In this document: in pieces, positions 13,901 through 25,900 of the stretch
How the letters are laid out: each line of letters opens with the position of its first letter
Position numbering within the stretch: the first letter of the stretch is position 1
Assembly (NCBI GenBank): GCA_007570785.1
Contig: ML660201.1
Location: 43,734,473 to 43,798,472 of the forward strand
DNA length: 64,000 bases
DNA from: Antilocapra americana
Lineage: Eukaryota; Chordata; Mammalia; Artiodactyla; Antilocapridae
Direction of reading: 5' to 3'
Position numbers and translations under genes: made by a program
Notes under the pieces: generated by a model
Databases searched by the model: none
The model's input: the letters and a program-made list of their open reading frames with translations, nothing else
What the model was told of the DNA's origin: nothing

Positions 13901-16900
13901 TTCTTTTTCTTGGAGATGGTCTTGATTCCTGTCTCCTGTACAATGTCACCAACCTCCATCCATATTCATCAGGCACTCTGTCTATCAGATCTAGTCCCTT
14001 AAATCTATTTCTCACTTCCATTGTATAATCGTAAGAGATTTGATTTAGGTCGTACCTGAATGGTCTAGTGGTTTTCCCTACTTTCCTCAGTTTAAGTCTG
14101 AATTTAGCAATAAGGGTCTGCATTATGCAAGAAGTATTTATATGTAAAACACAGGCAATCTAGCCAAAATTGTATAGTAACTGTAAAATTGTATAAAAAC
14201 TAAAAGTAAAAATATATTCGAGAAGTATTTACAGGAGTTTTATAGTCTTTATAATAAAGTTCCATCTATCCATCCACCAAGTTTTTCTCTTATGTATTTA
14301 TTGAAGTATAGTTGATCTATAGTGTTGTATTAATTTCTTCTGTTTGGCAAAGTGAGTCATTTATACACATACGTGCATTCTTTTCTGTATTCTTTATATA
14401 TCCTATTTTTAATATATCCTGTGTTATCCCAGGATATTGAATATAGTGCTATACAATAGGACATTGTTTATTATTCACCACTGTTTTAGGGAGCTTTCTT
14501 GGTGGTGATTATCATATTGGAAATGAAAGATTAGACAAGAAGTGTGATGTGGAGCTCAGCCTGGGCATTTCCATTTCATCTGTGAATAGAGTTGATCATA
14601 GAAGTTTCTGGAGTGGGTGTTTGTTTTTAAAGCTTTGTTTTACCGTAACATGATATTAAGTTTATATTTTTAAATTTCAGTATACTCAAAGGTTCTCGTG
14701 TTTCGTTTCGGAATGTAATTTAATGCAATTTTTATTAATTTTTCTCTCCACATTTGACTGTCAATTTGGAAGGCATTTTGCAGTTAGTTACCGAGTGAAG
14801 AAAAATAAAACCTAGAAGTTGCAGGTTAAATTCTATTCAGAGACTTTCTGAGAACTAAGGCCCAGGGGATGGCCTCTCAGATAACTCTGAAGAATGCTGT
14901 GAAAGATGAGGGAGGAGCCAGGATATATAGGCGTTTTTGCTGAAAACATGTAGTCAAACATCGAAATATTACTGCTAAACAGATGCCTCCGGTTAGTGAT
15001 TTTTGTGCTTTTCTCTGTACGGGAAGATGCACGAGTCTGGGCTCATTAAAACTACCCCTTAGGTAGGCTTCTTGGATACCCAGCTGTCTGGGGCCGGGAT
15101 CCAGAGTACATGGTTTCCAGCTTGTGTCCATCCTGAGTCTCCTTTAGCACGCGCTGTTGGGGCTGCAGTGGCTGATGCTGCCAGCAGGGAAGGACAGCAT
15201 TCCTTCTTTACTGGGATGGTAGACACTGTTCCCTTTCCACACAATCATTGTTGTTTCTTAGTTTCTCATGTCACAGAGTTGTGTCCAACTCTTTGCAACC
15301 CTATGGAATGTAGCCTGCCAGGCTCCTCTGTCCGTGGAATTTTCCAGGCAAAAACACTGGAGTGGGTTGTCATTTCCTATTCCAGGCAGGGAATCTTCCT
15401 GACACAGGGATTGAACACTAGTCTCTTGTGTCTCTTGTACATTGGCAGGCAGAGTCTTTGCTAATGTGCCACCTGGAAACTCCTAGTTTAATTGGCAGCA
15501 TGTTTTCCCTTGCTAACACATAAAATAATAATGCATCTTATAGTTGAGTGTCATCTTAAGCTCAATGAGATCTGATAATGATGACTAAAACCAAGTATCT
15601 ATATACTTTTCCTGGCCCAACTTTATTAATTTATTATTAAACATTTTGTGGGGAGGCTTTTTTTTTTTTTTAGAGGAACTGTTAACAGTTTGAGGCTCTG
15701 ATGGTAAATTCTGTGACATTTTATGGAAATAATATATTACTGCCATATACTCAAGTACTGAAACCTCATTTCTCCTTATCTTTTTTTTTTTTGTTTTTCA
15801 AGTGTCAATATACAGTATCTGGTTTTATGACAAGAATGACTGTCACCGCATAGCCAAACTCATGGCCGAGTAAGTATTTCTGTTACACCATAGATTTATT
15901 TAGTGATACATGGGAGATGAAAAAATAACGTTTCCCCCTTCTCTTTGTTACCGGCATCCACTAACTCATATTTTCCCCCAATTTCCTTTTATTGTCAAAG
16001 TTTTGAAAAAGACAGAAAAGTGTAAAGAAATATAAAATCATCAATAATCCTACTACCACCAGTCTTTCTTTACGTGTACCTTGGGTTGATGTGTGTGATT
16101 GTTTGTTATTGTTTTTTTATGTTCAATGAAAAATGCAAAACAAGTTATGAGTTAATTTTTATTAAGTGACCTCAGTAAGGCCTGTGGCCTGGGAGGTAGT
16201 CTCATCTAATTATTTAAGAGATACTACCTCCAAGAAGAGAATATCCAGGAAAAATATTTACATAATTGGAATCATCTAGAGACTGCTTTGTTACCAAATT
16301 AATCAAACAAAAAAAAGGTATTTAGTGTAGTCATATCAGAAAAAAAGAATTTAAAATATGATCCTCAGCAATAGTAACAATTTTGAAATACTTTTGGAAA
16401 AAAATAAAAGCAAAGACAAGGGAGCTAGAGAAGAAAATGCCAATAAAATGAGGATAGGTGAACTTTTTTACTGAGAAAAACATATAGTCAAGTATCAGAA
16501 GGTTACTCCTAGTAATAAAGAACAGACATCTCATGATGAAGATTTTAGTGCTTTCCTATATGTGGGAAGGTGCAAGAATCTGGGGTCAGTGAAATGATTG
16601 CTTGGATATGCATCTTAGTTATCTCTGGGCCAGTGTATCCAGAGCCCAGGATGTTTCCTGGTTTCTCCGTCCTGAGCTCCTCTCAGGACACACTCTGTGG
16701 TGACTGCAGTGGCCCATGGGCTTGATCCTTCTTGAACTGGAGTGGCAGGCAGCACTCTTTTCTTTACACTTCCAAAAGTTAAGGTTACGCTGTACATCGG
16801 ACTTTTCACTTCCACAGCATTTTTCTAGGACATTAGATAGTCCTCTCTAGCATTTATGTCTGCTTTGTATTCTATTCTGCAGACAGATCCTAATTTAACC

Positions 16901-19900
16901 AGAGCCTTGCTGTTACACATGTGGTTGGAACCGTCCAGCTGCCTTGCTCCAGAGGGTATTCTCTGTGTCCAGAGCACAGCCTCACCACCACATGCAGTAC
17001 ATCTGACTTCAGTTCTCTCCAGATTGCCATTGTAGCAGGTGGAGCTGTGTTCAGTAACTGATAGCGAACTCCCGCTCGCATCCATGGCTACTTCCTTTAA
17101 GAGAACTTATTTTTGACACAGATTCCAGGTTTAGAATCCACAGTCTGCTGATGGGTTATGTCCCAGGGGAGCTTTTCTAAATCAGAATCTTGGAGTTTGG
17201 AAACTAATTTTCATTGAATTGATGTTCTGAGGGCTGGTCGTTGTCTTTTCTCAGACTGGCCCACAGAAGCCATCCCTCTGTGCTGCTGGTACCGCCATTC
17301 TGGTTTCTGGGAATCCAAGACACTTGGGTGTTAGAGGGGCCTGAGGTGGTACTGCGCCCTGGACGGAATGCTGCAGTGGGCAGCCAGTTGTGGTGGAGTC
17401 AAGTTTTCTTTTCAGTTTTTGCCTGCATCTCCTCAGAAATGCTGGCCTCTCTTCCCCCTCCGTCAAATCAAAATTCCCTTTGCTCTTCTGCAGAGTTTTT
17501 ACCTACATATTTGGGAGAAAACAGTTGATTTTTTTCCTTTTTCTTTTGTCTAATATTAAACTAAATCCTGTTAAACTATAAATAAATAATCAGGCCCCAC
17601 ATCCCATTTCCAGGTATATTTGCATTTTAAAAGAAGTGCCCGTGGCTGAGGCCACATTTTAGTCCAGGGCTGCTAACATGTCTCAATGGAGTTTTTATCT
17701 GCTTCCGGCTTTGTTTGCTGGAGGTGTGACCCCAAGGACATTGTTCCATGTGAACTTGTGTCATCCATTTGAAGATGCATTGGCTTTCCACAACCAGACT
17801 TTTCTTTTTAGAACTTTTCTCTTAAAAAAAAAAAAGATAAAAGCTACTTTTTTTTTTACAAAGCCGTTTATTTAATGACCACTATCTTTAGTTTTGAGAG
17901 GAACAGCAGAGACAGTTTTTGATAAGTTAGAAGACAGAGATTTATTTTTGGTTATCCTGAAATTGACAGTATTTTTCTTAAATATCTATATTTTGTAGTA
18001 TGTTAATACATAGACTTTCTCCTGCAGATTAAGAGCGTTGGGGCCCAAAGTGAGAGACCCTGGCTCTTTTAGCTCTAATAGTTATTTGCACGAAACCATT
18101 TTGAACTGTATTCTCTATCAGTAGGCGGTGCCCGTAAGGCAAGACTTCAGATCACAGGTAAAGCAGAAGACTGAAGGCCTATCTGAAAATACTGTAGTGA
18201 ACATAAAAATAGGATGAGGAAGTAGAAACAGGAAGCAGAAAGGAAAAAGAAGGACATTCAGGTTTGCTTCACTAGAGATGCCCAAAAGAGGGACATTTGC
18301 TTAAGCTTTCAGCTTGTTTTACTGGAAGCAATGGTATTGAAAGTGATTAGCAAATGCCTGCATGAAACTGTTGATAGTGAGTTTTTAAGTGTCTGGCCTA
18401 TTTATGGCTGAAGAGAATACCAAATATGTTCACAGTAACTTTGTGATAAATGGCGTTCTGGTCACCAAAGATAAAAAGGTTATCTTTGTCTTTCTTTGCT
18501 CTGACTTTGCCTGCATACAGCCTCTTTTGACAGCATGTTTCAGAGTATCATCTCTGTTAGCCAGAGATACAGGTAAAATTCTTTGGGCCATATTGTGCAT
18601 CTAAATAAAAGTGCCTGCCACTGCCTGTTCTGTTAAATCTAGTTCTTCCTACCACTGTTTGAACAGTTGCAATACAATAAACATTCTTGAAGTAAAACAT
18701 TGATTTATTCCAAAAGGTTGTTAATAAGAACTGAGAAGATATATAGGAGGACAGGTAAACTTCTAGACCTGTTCTATAAATAAATCTTGAAATTCTCTTT
18801 GATTAGTAGCAAAAGTGAAAATTCACTAAACTTGGAAAATGTCGACTCTCCTAAAGAGGAAATTCAGTCCGCTAGAAAATGTTTTTAACAGAACCTAGTC
18901 TGAATGTTTGCCTATACATAGACTATAAAATTTGGAGAACTCATAGAAGTGAGCCCTATTCCTGATCTTACAGACAGTCTTGGGGCATATCTGGGGGTTT
19001 GAGAGGAAGGGAGAGGGACAAGATTGCTCTTCCCAGAGTTTGAATTGGAAGAGGCCTTAAGAGTCCAAAGCTGGGCCTTCCTTCCATGCCACCAGCCAGT
19101 TTCTGCTTTCAGCAATGAAGAGCTTTATAAGGTAGCCCATTGGGCAGATGAACAATGGTGATTATTAGAAATGTTTTTCTTTAGAATGAAGATCACAAAT
19201 CCAGCCCAGGTCAGAGAGAGATGAATACTACTAGCATGGGCAAGCCAGACAGTGTAACAGGTGGTGGGTAGAAATGGGCTGTGTGACCAGTGCTTGACGA
19301 TTGGCATGGCCTATAACTGAGTATTGAATAATAAGTATTTTTTTATTTTTGGCTGCATCACTAGGCTTGTGGGATCCTAGTTCCCCCACCGGTGATTAAA
19401 CCCCAGGCCCTTGGCAGTGAAAGCATGGGGTTCTAACTACTGGACCACCAGGGACTTCCCAGTTTGGGGAAAGCTTTAAACCCATCGTTGGAGAATCATA
19501 ATGCATTGTAGCTTGTTAAAAACTCAAAATAATGTTGCTGTTTAAAAAAAAAAATCTGTGTTTAATATTGTTTAATCCAATGTTTTCAAATAAAAGAACC
19601 ATCCCACACACACTAATAGGAGTTCCTAGGCAGGCTGTTTTCAAGCAGTAAACTGACATTTCTTACCCTGTTCCATGCCTCTTAGTCCATATAAAACAAG
19701 CCTTTTACTACTGAATTATTTTATTGCCTGTCATCGTCACTGTCTGAAAGTTCTCAAATTAATTCAGTTATCAAGTTGTGACTGTGCCTATACTATCCAT
19801 GGCAAGTAGGCCTGTTCATTACAGCTGGACTTGAAGCCTGAATGGATGTTTAAAAGAAAAAAAGATTAGTTGTCTTATTAAAATTTATTATGTTAATTTC

Positions 19901-22900
19901 AAGCTTGAAGAAAAATATAAGAAACAATAAAACAATAAAACATGTGCTCACCACCCAACTTTTAGTTTCTCACATTTTGCTTCAGACGTGAAGATGTTAG
20001 CAGGGAGAGAGGATGTTCCTAAGAAATGAAACCTCTCAGATAGGTTTGCAGACTACAACCCTTGACTTAGACCTTGACTTTTCATGCTTCTTTTATATAT
20101 ATATTTCAAGTGCAAAATTAGCTTAAGCAGGACCAGTCAAGGTAAAGAGCATTGCCACAATCGCCCTGACCTCAGTTACCCACTTAGTGATTTTTAAGGA
20201 GACAATAAGGAAAATCTTTTGTTTGCTTGTAGAGTTATCATTGATTTTTGAAGATTCACCAAAACCTTCATTTTCAAGATGCCAATCTTTCTCCTTGTTA
20301 CCCCATTATTAATATACACTCTCCATAGGAGTTGTTCACCTGTACAGCCTTCCTTTGTCTTGGTGGCATTGTCCATTTTCAGATTTACTTTACCAGTTAG
20401 TTTGACTGATGCTGAGATGCTTGCAGGAGAGAGAGAGAGAGAGAGAAATAACGAGTAATTTAGTAGATTTTAAAGGTATCTGCTTCTACCAAATCTGGAA
20501 AGGAATTCTGTATTTTTGGCCTTCTATCGGTGAACTGTATTGGTTGGTACTGTTGTGAGTGAGATGGTGAAACCCCATGTCTGACTGGGATGAGGTAGCT
20601 GAGGCTCTGTGGTCAGTATTGTGGGGAAGGCATTGTTACCATGAGGCAGTCTTCCAGTATCCTTGGAAGATGGACGCCAAAATCTTGGGTCCTATTGTGT
20701 CAAAAAAGGTCCTTCTAAAACTTCATTCTCTTCCTCTAGCGTGGTAGAAGAGGAGACACGGAGGTCCCAGCAAGCAGCTCGGGATAAGCAGAGTCCCAGC
20801 CAGGCCAACGGCTGCAGTGACCACAGGCCCATCGACATCCTGGAGATGCTAAGCAGAGCCAAGGATGAGTACGAGAGGGTGAGGCTCTGTGTGCTGAGCA
20901 GGAGAACCAGAGCAGGGAGGAGACCTGTGGCGGGTCTGGTGGACTGGGGAGGTCACCTCCAGGGCCAGCGGGAATAAGTAGTTCAGAAAGAAAACATGTC
21001 TTAAAGATAAGGAAGGGGATTTTCTTACCTCTGAAAATTCAGAGTCTTCTTTTTCTATTCCTATAAAATTACTGTGGGAGAAAAGGATTTTGGAAAATAA
21101 AAGCCCCCACTTTCTGGGTAAAGAAATGTACATTAGACCCCATGAGATGTTTCAAGTTCTACCAGATTCCTCAATGTCTGTTGTAGAGAATTACAAACAA
21201 TTTATGGATCTATGAAAATTAATACAGGAAAGGCAGTCATCTCTATAATGAATTCATTGAGTCTTAGGAAACTGGATGAAGTAAGTAAATTTCAAGAACC
21301 ATTTCTCAGTTTCTAAGTTACCGCGTATTACCATAAATTCCCTCTCATACCCTTAATGAGATATGGGTTATCTACATAGATACCTTCCTCTGTTTTTTTA
21401 GAGACCTTTCTGTGTTGTGGTAACAGCTAATAAGTTGAGAGCTCTCTCACCCATTCCCAGTGATGACGAGATCAAGGTGCCCCATAGGATAGAAAGTATA
21501 GGTGCCACACACGAGAGCAGACACTCCAGGAAATGGCCCACCTTCCTCCTCAGGCTGGGAAGCAAGTCGTCTCCAGAGGAGAGAAAGAACTGAATTCTTG
21601 TTTCTGTGCGCAGAGCTGCAAAGGAACTCTAGGTCACATGAGCAGTATAAAAATCTGACGTGCTGCTGCTAAGTCGCTTCGGTCGTGTCCGACTCTGCGA
21701 TCCCATACACAGCAGCCCACCAGGCTCCCCTGTCCCTGGGATTCTCCAGGCAAGAATACTGAAGTGGATTGCCATTGCCTTCTCCAGTGCGTGAAAGTGA
21801 AGTCGTGTCCGACTCTTAGCGACCCCATGGACTATATAGCCTACTAGGCTCCTCCATCCGTGGGATTTTCCAGGCGAGAGTACTGGAGTGGGTTGCCATT
21901 GTCTTCTCTGAAAATCTGACATGATTTCTGGTTAATGCACTTTGCAAAGGTAGAAAATATGGAGAGCGCAATAATTACTGTTGTAAAGAAAATTCTTCTA
22001 GTATGGTATGGAGTAAATAAAATTTCTGTATTTGGATTAAGACTAAACCTTTGGGTATTTAGTTAAATGTTTGCTGTTTCCTTCATAATGTGTTCTTTCT
22101 ATTTTTGAAGCCATCCATAAATAGGTGGCACTTCCTTAAACCAGGAGTATTGTTGCTTGTCTACATTCGCCTGTCATCTAATTATATGGTGTTAGTCTCA
22201 GCAGCGGCCCATGAATTCACTTCTTAGTGTTTGGGTGAGCTCTCCTCTGCCTCAGATGGTTCCAAATAGACCCTTTATCTTTAGGTAGAGACTTGGGAGA
22301 TTGCCAGATTCATTTATCCTACAACTTGGATGAATCTCAAAGACATTATGCTAAGTTAAGGAAGCCAGCATTCCATTTAGATGACAATCTCGGAAAGACA
22401 CAAGTAGCGCCAGAGAACAGTCCCTGGTTGCCAGGAGTGGAAGGAGGGCACAGCTGCATTGGGATGGCCCAAGGGAGTTTGGGGAGGTGATCAGATACAT
22501 TTTGTATCCTGACTGTGGTAATGGGTACACAAAACTATACATTTCAAAAGTTAATGCAGGGTCTCCTGCATTACAGGCAGATTCTTTACCATATGAGCCA
22601 CCAGGGCAGCCTGGTGTTACATTTCAAAAGTTAATTTTACCATATATTAACTTTAAAAAAAAATGGAAAAGAATACGTAATAAAGTAATGTTTGCTTGTC
22701 CTTAAAGGGGTTATAAAAATAACAGTTGTTACGAACACTGCTGTTTTGTAAAGCAAACAATAGCAAATTTTTTTTCACATAATGTACTTTTCCTTTTAAT
22801 TTAAGAATCAGATGGGCGACTCAAATATCTCCAGTCCTGGGCTGCAGCCAAGTACTCAGATCTCAAATCTGGGAAGCACTGAGACGCTAGAGGAGACACC

Positions 22901-25900
22901 ATCTGGATTGCAAGATAAGGTTTGTACAGCTCAAGCCGTAGCTTTGTCCAAAGTAGTCTAACACAGAGTCAGCATTTTGTAAGGGTTTTGATGTCGTACA
23001 AGTTTGACCCGTTGATCATCATCAGAGTGTGTGTGTACAGGCAGTAGCGTGATGTCATCCTCTCGTGTCGTCCCCCTGGTCCATGTAACTGTCTTTCATC
23101 CGGGTTTTGCAGTAGCCTCCTATTTGGTTTCCCAGCTTTTGCCCTAGCCACTCCCTCTCCTCTTCTTGACCCAGGCGCCAAAGTAATCCTGGTTTCCTCC
23201 AACGGTGTCTCATCTCACTCAAATAAAAGCCAGGGTCCCAGCAATAACCCCCGAGGCCTACCTAATCTGGCTCCCTACCCCTGGCCTCATCTTCTGTCTT
23301 TCTGCCTCGTTCCCAGCCTCATAGGCTTTTCTACCTTTTCACAGATGTGTCAGACCTGCCCCTGCCTCAGGACAGGTCTCTGCAGTTATAGTCCCCACAG
23401 CCTGAAAGACTTGCCTCCTAGAAGTACCTTGCTCCCATTCTAGTATATTCCATATAGGTGGGGGCCTTTTACACCACCCTATTTTAAATAACAATCGTTC
23501 GCTACCCCTGTCCTTCTGTGCTTTATTTTCTTCCAGCTGTCACGGTTTTTGGTTTTTTAAAGTTTATTGTCTCCTCCCCACCAAAATCCAAGTATCATAG
23601 AGGGCAGGTAGTTTTGCCTGCCTTGTTTGCTGCTGTATCCTCAGCACCCAGCATTGTAAATATTTGTGTGGTTTTCTTTAATTTTTTTAAAAAATTTGTT
23701 AAATGAAATCATTGTTTGTTTTTATTTCTTTTTATTTTATTGTTTATATTTTTATGAAGTAATTCTCTTTAAAACTGATGACTTGATAAGTGAACAGATA
23801 TCAAGTAAAAGCCATAGTTTTTTAAGCTTTTTAAGATAATTACAGATTCATATACAGTTGTAAGAAATAATACAGAAAGAGTAAAAGCCATAGTTTTTTA
23901 AGCTTTGTATTTTAAAATAATTACAGACTCCTATGCAGTTATAAGAAATAATACAGAAAGATCCATGTCCCTTTCACCTATTGCCTCCATTGATAACAGC
24001 TTGAAAAATATAGTACAATATCACAACCGGAATATTAACCCAGTGTACCCATCTTGCTCACGTTTCCTCAGTTGTTTTATCCACATTTTTTCCTGAGAGT
24101 ATCTGCATGTTTGTGTGTGCACGTGTGTGTCTGTGTGCATCCTAAGTTGCTTCAGTCGTATCCAACTCTGTGCAGCCTTATGGACTGTAGCCCTCCAGGC
24201 TCCTCTGTCCTTGGGATTCTCCAGGGGACCCTCCCAACCCAGTGAGCGAACCCGTGTCTCACTAGCAGCACCTGGGAAGCCTCATATGTGTGTGTTTAGT
24301 TCCATGCAATTTTATCTCATGTAGAGCTTTGTGTATCTACCACCACAGTCAAGACAGAGGACTTCATCAACACAAGGATCCTTTGTGTTGCCCATTTGTT
24401 ATCGCACTGACTTATATATCATACCCTCCTAGCCTTCCTCTGGCATCCCTAACCCCGGCAGTGAGTGATACGACTCCAGTTCTATAACGCTGTCATTTCA
24501 AGAATTTTCTATAAATGGAATCATACAGTATATAACCTTTTGGGATTATGTTTCTTCACTCAGCATAACTCATTGAGATTCATTGAAATTGTTACATATA
24601 TTATAGTTCCGAATCTGATTGCTGAGTGGAATTAACATTTTTAACCATTGACCTGTTAAAGGACGACTGTGTTGTTATCAGTTTGGGGCTATGGTGAATG
24701 ACATATCCATGAACATTTGTATACAGATTTTTGTACACACATTTCCTTTGTTGTTCCTTTGTCCTTCCATTACTAAATCGTGTTTGATCCTTTCCAACTC
24801 TATGGATTGTAGCCCGCCACCTCCCCTGTCCATGCAATTTCCCAGGCAAGAGTACTAGAGTGGGTTTCCGTTTCCTTCTCCAGGGTATCTTCCTGACCCA
24901 GGGATTGAACCTGTGTCTCCTGCATTGGAAGGCAGATTCTTTACTGCTGAGACACCAGGGAAGTCCTAAATTTCCGTTACTCTGGGATAAATGCCCAAGA
25001 GTACAAATGTTGGGTAATTTCATAACTGCATGTTTTAGTTTAGATATTGCCCTATATATAGCCTCCAGGAGGCTGTACCATTTTACATTCCTATCAGCAA
25101 TGTATCCATAATGTTTCTAGGGATGCAAGTGGTAAATTATTTAAACCAGATTTTGTATACTACATTTCTTTGCTCCATTTTTACTGTATTTGAATTTAAA
25201 ATCCTGAAGGTCAAACGTATGTTAAAAGAAAGTGTTATATAAAATTTAATTTTTAAAAACTATGTGTTAAGAGAAGCAGCAAGTGGAGGAGCAGATTCCT
25301 TCTGGTCTGGCTATCAGCCGTGACTGTCCAGTGGGCTAGCCACCTTTCCTTCCGTTGCTGAGTCATGGGATTAAGGATTCTGGCAGCACCTGACTCACAG
25401 ACTTATTGTGAAACCCAAATGAAAAAATGAACCCCAGAAGACTCCATTTTATAGGCCAAAGTGACAGCATTTTGTAAAATACTGAGATCTGAATATTGTC
25501 GAGCCCCGTGATTGTCTAAAATTAGCTCAGATCCATACCCGGCCGTTCACAGATAGTACATCGGCTTAGTAACACTGCCGTCTAGTGCTGAGGAGCAAAT
25601 AATGTGTCAAGCCTTAGTATTAATAGTATTAAATTTTATTTCAGTTTCATTATTTACTTAACTAAAATTTCCTTGGGACAGTTTCCCTAGTTTGTTTTGT
25701 TTTGGTTTTGGTTTTGGTTTTTTGTTCCTGTGGTTAAGAATAATCACACCTTCTAGTGTGCCCAGGGCAATAATGAGTAGGAAAATTCAAACAGAAATAT
25801 GAAATTCTGTAAACAGCAAGAGCCGTGGGGTGAGAGAGGAACAATGGAAAACCTGATATAGTTTATTAAAAAATTTTTTTTCAGTCCCATATATACTGTC

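Larger units (their letters stand above)
1974..15802. other. DCP1A intron of 13.8 kb with LINE and SINE insertions
   Basis: The largest intron in the window. It holds an hAT-type element, a CHR-type SINE, L1M fragments, a 1.8-kb antisense BovB, a ruminant L1 end, an LTR-like element and a Bov-tA SINE, listed separately. Stretches 2,000-4,290, 5,040-5,600, 7,300-11,300 and 14,490-14,810 have no repeat I can name. The 7.3-9.7 kb part shows exon-like segments on the minus strand and unusual CpG retention (see findings). Confidence 0.7.
15870..20739. other. DCP1A intron, LTR-like copy B, one CHR SINE, otherwise unassigned
   Basis: Holds the second LTR-like element near 16.4-16.8 kb and a CHR SINE at 19.3 kb. 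The stretches 15,870-16,400, 16,900-19,330 and 19,470-20,400 are AT-rich with no element I can name. A short (GA)n run lies at about 20,430-20,446. Confidence 0.6.
20879..22805. other. DCP1A intron with Bov-A2 and an old L1 tail
   Basis: 21,000-21,640 and 21,925-22,300 show no recognisable element. The remainder is the Bov-A2 and L1/SINE composite listed separately. Confidence 0.6.
23880..25115 (-). repeat. Old L1M element, antisense, carrying two nested SINEs
   Basis: Segments before, between and after the SINEs read as one antisense L1 (TCAAGACAGAGGACTTCATC, TTATGTTTCTTCACTCAGCA, GGCTGTACCATTTTACATTC). Confidence 0.65.

Noticed and set aside
13761..14123. 120-codon minus-strand frame as a host gene
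   Set aside because: The protein matches the BovB region before reverse transcriptase and continues into RT blocks.
21629..21922. 97-codon minus-strand frame
   Set aside because: Translation of Bov-A2 SINE sequence.
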